Below are positions 22,125-27,463 of a stretch of 27,463 nt of DNA, one piece after another (positions within the stretch are counted from its first letter, which is position 1; every line of letters starts with the position of its first letter). The notes below the pieces were generated by a model. That model saw only the letters and a program-made list of their open reading frames with translations. It had not been told where the DNA came from and did no database searches. The DNA comes from DATKUA01 sp965602675. GTDB taxonomy: Bacteria > Acidobacteriota > DATKUA01. Location of the stretch: positions 1 to 27,463 of the forward strand of contig CBFCZO010000037.1 of NCBI GenBank assembly GCA_965602675.1. The letters run 5' to 3'. A program made the translations under genes and the position numbers.

Positions 22125-23609
22125 TTACTTTTCTATCCCGCCCATTACCCAGCGCAGGACCGGTTTGCGGTTGGCGGCGACTTCGTCGAGGCGGCGGATG
22201 CGTGTGTTATGGGGTGCGGATTTGACGACGTCGGGGTCGGTGCGGGCTTCCTCGGCGATGGCGATCATGGCGTCGCAGAAGGCGTCGAGGCTCTCGCGGC
22301 TCTCGTTCTCGGTGGGCTCGATCATCATGGCGCCGTGGACGATGAGGGGGAAGTAGACGGTCATGGGGTGGAAGCCGTAGTCCATGAGGCGCTTGGCGAT
22401 GTCGAGGGTGGTGACGCCGGTATCCTTGAGGAGCTTGTCGTCGAAGATGACCTCGTGGAGGGAGGGGGCGTCGTATTCGAGGTGGAAGTGGGGGGCGAGG
22501 CGGGCGCGGATGTAGTTGGCGTTGAGGACTGCGAGCTCGGTGGAGCGCTCGAGTCCGTCGGGTCCCATGGCGAGGACGTAGCAGAGGGCGCGGACGAGTA
22601 TGCCGAAGTTGCCGTTGAAGGAGCGGACGCGGCCGATGGAGAGCGGGCGGTCGAGGTCGAGGCGGTAGGCCTCCCCTATCCTGATGACGACTGGGCTCGG
22701 GAGGAAGGGCTCGAGCTCGGCGGTGCAGGTGACGGGTCCGGAGCCGGGGCCGCCGCCGCCGTGGGGCGTGCTGAAGGTTTTGTGGAGGTTGAGGTGGAGG
22801 ACGTCGACGCCGAAGTCGCCGGGGCGGCTCTTGCCCATGAGGGCGTTGAGGTTGGCGCCGTCCATGTAGACGAGGCCGCCACGCTCGTGGACGATGCGGC
22901 AGACCTGCTCGATTTTCTCCTCGAAGATGCCGAGTGTGTTGGGGTTGGTGAGCATGATGGCGGCGACTGAGTCGTCCATGGCGTCGCGCAGTGCGGCGGG
23001 ATCGAGGCAGCCGCGTGCGTCGCTGGCCAGGGGCCTGACTTCGTAGCCGTTGAGGACTGCGCTGGCGGGGTTGGTGCCGTGGGCGGAGTCGGGGATGATG
23101 ACGACCTTGCGGGCGTCGCCGCGTGCCTCGAGGCAGGCGCGGATCATGCGCAGTCCTGTGAACTCGCCCTGGGCTCCGGCGGCGGGCTGGAGGCTGACGC
23201 CTGCCATGCCGGTGATCTCCCTGAGGGCCTCGCCGAGGCGCCACATGAGCTCGAGTGCGCCCTGGGCCAGGCAGTCGGGGGCGAGCGGATGGAGTGCGGC
23301 GAAGCCGGGGAAGCGGGCTACGGCCTCGTTGACCTTGGGGTTGTATTTCATGGTGCATGAGCCGAGGGGGTACATGCCGTGGTCGATGCCGTAGTTCCAG
23401 GTGGAGAGGCGGAAGAAGTGGCGCACCACGTCGTTCTCGCTGACCTCGGGGAAGCCGTCGATTTCGCCGCGGGCGCGGTCGCCGAGCAGCTCTGCGGGGT
23501 CGACGACGGGCACGTCGGGCTCGGGGATGGAGAAGGCCTCGCGGCCGGGTCGGCTGCGCTCGAAGATGAGTGGTTCGTTGAATGCCAGTCCCTTTGTTCC
23601 CTGTCTCAT
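22125..23609 (-). CDS. gcvPB: Glycine dehydrogenase (decarboxylating) subunit 2
   Basis: The 494-residue protein is the C-terminal half of glycine decarboxylase (P-protein) in lineages with a split enzyme. With subunit 1 it removes CO2 from glycine and passes the aminomethyl group to the lipoyl arm of GcvH, using PLP in the cytoplasm. The PLP lysine is Lys277 in LNLHKTFSTPHGGGGPGSGP. Other landmarks are YPLGSCTMKYNP, GEFTGLRMIRA, PDSAHGTNPAS and YMDGANLNA, all typical. Length is normal. Its start overlaps the gcvPA stop by 4 bases (ATGA), as expected for a 1:1 complex. It is the last gene of the operon and is followed by a terminator. Confidence 0.98.
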   Translation of the reverse strand: MRQGTKGLAFNEPLIFERSRPGREAFSIPEPDVPVVDPAELLGDRARGEIDGFPEVSENDVVRHFFRLSTWNYGIDHGMYPLGSCTMKYNPKVNEAVARFPGFAALHPLAPDCLAQGALELMWRLGEALREITGMAGVSLQPAAGAQGEFTGLRMIRACLEARGDARKVVIIPDSAHGTNPASAVLNGYEVRPLASDARGCLDPAALRDAMDDSVAAIMLTNPNTLGIFEEKIEQVCRIVHERGGLVYMDGANLNALMGKSRPGDFGVDVLHLNLHKTFSTPHGGGGPGSGPVTCTAELEPFLPSPVVIRIGEAYRLDLDRPLSIGRVRSFNGNFGILVRALCYVLAMGPDGLERSTELAVLNANYIRARLAPHFHLEYDAPSLHEVIFDDKLLKDTGVTTLDIAKRLMDYGFHPMTVYFPLIVHGAMMIEPTENESRESLDAFCDAMIAIAEEARTDPDVVKSAPHNTRIRRLDEVAANRKPVLRWVMGGIEK

Positions 23610-24952
23610 ATCAGCGCCTCCAGTCCGTCGGCGAAGCGGTCGATCGCTCCGGCTGTGGTTGTCTCGGTGGCGCAGACCAGCAGGTCGTTTCGCCAGATCT
23701 CTTCGAATCGCCCGAGGTCGATGCCTGCGGCGATGTTCCTGTCGGCGAGGGAGGTGACGGCGTTGGCCGCGGGGATGGGCAGGCGGACGACGAACTCGTT
23801 GAAGAAGGGTGCGGAATAGGGGGCTTCGACGCCGGGGATGGCGGTGAGTTTGTCGCGCAAGTAGGCTGCCTTGCTCAGGTTAAGTTGAGCGAGCTTGCGG
23901 ATGCCGGCCTTGCCGAGGGTGGCCATATACATGGTGGCCATGGTCATGCAGAGGCCCTGGTTGGTGCAGATGTTGGAGGTGGCCTTCTCGCGGCGGATGT
24001 GCTGCTCGCGGGTGGCAAGGGCGAGGACGAAGCCGGGATTGCCGTCGACGTCGGTTGCGCGGCCGACCAGGCGGCCCGGCATTTGGCGGACGTTTTTCTG
24101 GAGGGTGGCGAAGAAGCCGACGCCCGGCCCGCCGAACTGTGGCGGAATGCCGAGGCTTTGGGCTTCTCCGCAAACGACGTCGGCGCCGAACTCTCCGGGC
24201 GGGCGCAAGATGCCGAGGCTGAGGGGCTCGGCAACGGCGACTACCAGCATCGCCCCGGAGGAGTGCGCGAGCTCGGCCCAGGCTGCGACGTCCTCGACGG
24301 CTCCGAGGAAGTTTGGCGACTGGACGAGCACGCCGGCGGTGCCTTCGTCGATCATATTTTTTGCGTCTTCGATGCAGGAGCTACCGTCGGGGCGCATCGG
24401 CACGGTGAGCACCTCGATGCCGAGGTGGCGCAGGAAGGTGTCGCAGACCTCGCGGTAGTGGGGGTGGACCGCGCCGCAGATCACCATTTTGCGGCGCTTG
24501 CGGGCGATGCGGTCGGCCATCAGGAGGGCCTCGCTGCAGGCGGTGGCGCCGTCGTAGAGGCTGGCGTTTGCGACCTCCATGCCGGTGAGCATGGTAATCA
24601 TCGTTTGGAACTCGAAGATGGTCTGCAGGGTGCCCTGGGCGAGCTCGGCCTGGTAGGGTGTGTATGCGGTGTAGAACTCTGAGCGGAGGATGAGCTGGTC
24701 GATGTGGCTGGGGACGAAGTGGTTGTAGCTGCCGCCGCCGAGGAAGGAGTCCATGCGCGCCGCCCTGTTTTTCCCGGCAAGTTCGTTGAAAAAGGCGTGC
24801 AGTTCCTGCTCCGAGCGGGCGGGATCGAGGTCCAGCTCGCCCTTGAAGTGGATCTCCTCGGGTATGGAGGCGAAGAGCTCGTCGATGCTCCCGGCGCCGA
24901 TTGCGTCGAGCATCTCGCGCTCGTCGTCGGGCGCCGTGGGAAGGTATCTCAT
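23606..24952 (-). CDS. gcvPA: Glycine dehydrogenase (decarboxylating) subunit 1
   Basis: The 448-residue N-terminal half of the split P-protein pairs with GcvPB in the alpha2beta2 glycine decarboxylase. Landmarks are MRYLPTAPDDEREMLDAIG at the start, SFLGGGSYNHFVPSHIDQL, YTPYQAELAQGTLQTIFEFQ, NASLYDGATACSEALLMA, QSLGIPPQFGGPGVGFFAT, and ATSNICTNQGLC near the end. These match GcvPA. The start at 24952 is chosen because the conserved N-terminus begins there and AGGAG lies 11 bases upstream. An in-frame extension of 37 residues to 25063 is not conserved-looking. A 183-base gap separates it from gcvH, longer than other gaps in the operon. I see no gene there, only a GC palindrome (CGGCCGCCGGCCG). 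Confidence 0.97.
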   Translation of the reverse strand: MRYLPTAPDDEREMLDAIGAGSIDELFASIPEEIHFKGELDLDPARSEQELHAFFNELAGKNRAARMDSFLGGGSYNHFVPSHIDQLILRSEFYTAYTPYQAELAQGTLQTIFEFQTMITMLTGMEVANASLYDGATACSEALLMADRIARKRRKMVICGAVHPHYREVCDTFLRHLGIEVLTVPMRPDGSSCIEDAKNMIDEGTAGVLVQSPNFLGAVEDVAAWAELAHSSGAMLVVAVAEPLSLGILRPPGEFGADVVCGEAQSLGIPPQFGGPGVGFFATLQKNVRQMPGRLVGRATDVDGNPGFVLALATREQHIRREKATSNICTNQGLCMTMATMYMATLGKAGIRKLAQLNLSKAAYLRDKLTAIPGVEAPYSAPFFNEFVVRLPIPAANAVTSLADRNIAAGIDLGRFEEIWRNDLLVCATETTTAGAIDRFADGLEALI

Positions 24953-25135
24953 CTGTTCTTTATCTCCTGTAAACGGCCGGCGGCCGAATTGACGTTGAAA
25001 AACGCGCGGATGCCCGGGTGAAACTTGGCGGGCCGTCCGCGGTGGATGTATCCGCCCCGACAAGAAAGAAACGCCTCGCCGCTCCGAGCGTACGTGGAGC
25101 AGCGCAGCGCCGATGCCGTCCTGGCGGTTGTTACG

Positions 25136-25522
25136 CTATTCTTCGACCTCTTTGAGGAACTCCTGGTACTCCCCGGAGTTCATCAGGTCGTCGAGCTCGC
25201 TCTCGTTCTCGATTGCGATTCTGAGAATCCAGCCCTTGCCGTAGGGATCGCTGTTGATCACCTCCGGCTCGCTCTCGAGGTCGCTGTTGGCCTCCTTGAT
25301 CTCTCCAGTGACGGGCGTGTAGATGTCGGAGACAGCCTTGACGCTCTCGATGCTGCCGAGCACGTCGCCGGCGTTGAAGGTCTCGCCCACCGGCGGGAGT
25401 TCGATGAACACGATGTCGCCCAGCGCTTCCTGTGCGTAGTGCGTGATGCCGACTGTTCCCACTCCGTTCTCAACCTTGATCCACTCGTGATCCTTTGTGT
25501 AACGCAAATCGTCTGGATACAT
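25136..25522 (-). CDS. gcvH: Glycine cleavage system H protein (lipoyl carrier)
   Basis: The 128-residue product is of normal size for GcvH, which shuttles the aminomethyl intermediate between P-, T- and L-proteins on a lipoyl-lysine arm. The lipoylated residue is Lys62 in GSIESVKAVSDIYTP. DLRYTKDHEWIKVE, VGITHYAQEALGDIVFIELP and SDPYGKGWIL are the standard family segments. The ATG at 25522 is preceded by AAAGGAGCAGGAGG; an in-frame ATG 7 codons earlier adds only a non-conserved extension. It sits second in the gcvT-gcvH-gcvPA-gcvPB operon. The L-protein (dihydrolipoyl dehydrogenase) is not in this window. Confidence 0.98.
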   Translation of the reverse strand: MYPDDLRYTKDHEWIKVENGVGTVGITHYAQEALGDIVFIELPPVGETFNAGDVLGSIESVKAVSDIYTPVTGEIKEANSDLESEPEVINSDPYGKGWILRIAIENESELDDLMNSGEYQEFLKEVEE

Positions 25523-25626
25523 CCTCCTGCTCCTTTCCGACAAGCGGTCCTGACATTACCGCCGGCGGCGTGACCTCTTTAAATCACGTCTCGAAAAACT
25601 CGAATAAAATCACTTCTCTCGCTGAC

Positions 25627-26736
<1,110 letters not shown>

Positions 26737-26788
26737 TATCAAAACCTCAATAACTAGTTAGTACAAGCGTTATAAATCCGGGGCCGAA

Positions 26789-26817
26789 ATCATATCACCG
26801 GGCAGGTGGACTTACAA
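26789..26817 (-). promoter_or_regulatory. Promoter of the glycine cleavage operon
   Basis: On the minus strand TTGTAA (26812-26817) is followed after exactly 17 bases by TATGAT (26789-26794). The distance to the gcvT start (26736) is about 50 bases. The further upstream sequence to 26978 has no conserved riboswitch core that I can see. Confidence 0.6.
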
Positions 26818-26978
26818 CAAAAAGACGTGTGATATCGCTCTTCGCTGATCGATTAACACAGCTTTATGGAGGCCGGTGTCAGCCGTATTACATCGTATGC
26901 AACTCATGTATCTGAGATAATCGTCTCACTTCATCAGGGGAACCGGCTCGCCGACCAACGCCTTACCGGAGGGGATCT

Positions 26979-27463
26979 ATGCGAAACCATTCAAGACTTT
27001 GGCTGATACTCGTTTTTATCTTGACGATAGCGGTTGCCACATCGTTCTCCCGGCCACCGGATGAGGGTGGGAAGGTTCAAGAGAGTGCTTTCCCCGATCT
27101 GAGCAGCCCGTATCTGGGGCAGGAGCCGCCGGGGATGGAGCCGGTGCTGTTTGCGCCGGGGATCGTCTCGAGCGCGTGGAGCGAAGGCTGCGTGGCGTTC
27201 TCCGAAGGCGGGCGCTATTTCATCTTCAACCGATTCCTTGGGGAGGGGAAAGTCGAGGTTCTGTGGACCGTTGAGAAAGCGGGTAAATGGCTACCGTTCG
27301 AGAACATCGAGTGGGCATCGGAATTCGGCCTGGGAGACTTCACGCTGGCTCCCGGCGGGAAGACTCTGCTGTTTGCCGCCAACAGGGCGACAACGGGCGG
27401 GATGGAGGCGGAGCGAGCCAACATCTTTATATCGAGGAAAGACGGTTACGACTGGTCCAAGCC
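26979..27463 (+). CDS. Secreted PD40/TolB-like beta-propeller protein, partial (C-terminus beyond window)
   Basis: The frame from the ATG at 26979, preceded by GGAGGGG at good spacing, is open to the right edge (161 codons). Residues 1-25 form a Sec signal (MRNHSRLWLILVFILTIAVA). The mature start PYLGQEPPGMEPVLFAPGIV, then CVAFSEGGRYFIFNR and FTLAPGGKTLLFAANR, matches periplasmic PD40-type proteins whose repeats have the SPDGKxxxF pattern. These fold as TolB-like propellers. The role is unknown; related proteins are found beside many different genes. It is divergent from the glycine cleavage operon and probably not linked to it in function. Confidence 0.8.
   Translation, partial: MRNHSRLWLILVFILTIAVATSFSRPPDEGGKVQESAFPDLSSPYLGQEPPGMEPVLFAPGIVSSAWSEGCVAFSEGGRYFIFNRFLGEGKVEVLWTVEKAGKWLPFENIEWASEFGLGDFTLAPGGKTLLFAANRATTGGMEAERANIFISRKDGYDWSK

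Noticed and set aside
22119..22970. Long Val/Gly/Asp-rich open frame on the plus strand opposite gcvPB
   Set aside because: It is the antisense mirror of a certain gene in GC-rich DNA, with low-complexity composition and no family motifs.
23582..24682. 366-codon plus-strand open frame opposite gcvPA
   Set aside because: Antisense shadow of a certain gene with biased Gly/Ala/Asp composition.

Overview
The window looks like chromosomal DNA from a free-living, Gram-negative-type bacterium with high GC content and long, tightly packed genes. Secreted proteins with Sec or Tat signals are common (FG-GAP protein, Tat-type M24 protein, PD40-type protein). Glycine decarboxylase is the split two-subunit type (gcvPA + gcvPB) and sits in one operon with gcvT and gcvH. 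These traits, with heparinase II/III and GH63 genes beside an exopolysaccharide locus, suggest an uncultivated lineage of the FCB/Zixibacteria/Glassbacteria kind. This is a weak inference, because there is no rRNA or other marker gene here.

Layout. (1) 1-2750: a large secreted FG-GAP protein on the minus strand, running off the left edge, and a short dead copy of an FG-GAP-type C-terminus. (2) 2751-5916: a Tat-exported M24-fold protein with an altered metal site, a two-TM potassium channel with an RCK/TrkA domain, and a small secreted DUF1579-type protein with a strong promoter. (3) 6125-18733: a surface polysaccharide locus. It has a Wzx-type flippase, two GT4 enzymes, a GT2, a WecG/TagA-type GT26, and two divergent NodB-like proteins (one with membrane helices). 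A heparinase II/III-family protein and a secreted GH63-type hydrolase follow. No Wzy polymerase, Wza/Wzc exporter or initiating phosphoglycosyltransferase is present, so the locus is either incomplete here or uses factors encoded elsewhere. (4) 18734-22118: an AT-rich accessory island. It holds a translationally overlapping DUF5678-type and retropepsin-type gene pair, a decayed ORF in front of them, a relic of a second heparinase gene, and a complete OLD-family ATPase/TOPRIM nuclease under its own promoter. (5) 22125-26736: the glycine cleavage operon gcvT-gcvH-gcvPA-gcvPB on the minus strand, with a good promoter in front and a terminator behind. (6) 26979-end: the start of a secreted PD40/TolB-like beta-propeller protein.

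How it fits together. The six transferase/flippase-type genes at 6125-13127 are nearly gap-free, apart from a 110-base gap before the GT2, and probably build and export a glycan. The convergent NodB-like membrane protein and the divergent heparinase-GH63 pair probably edit or recycle it. The heparinase relic at 19729-19845 lies about 1 kb past the intact heparinase-GH63 pair, so the glycan-degradation block was once longer or was duplicated. The AT-rich genes were inserted into or moved next to that decaying copy. The least familiar biology is the DUF5678/retropepsin pair and the two divergent NodB-like proteins.
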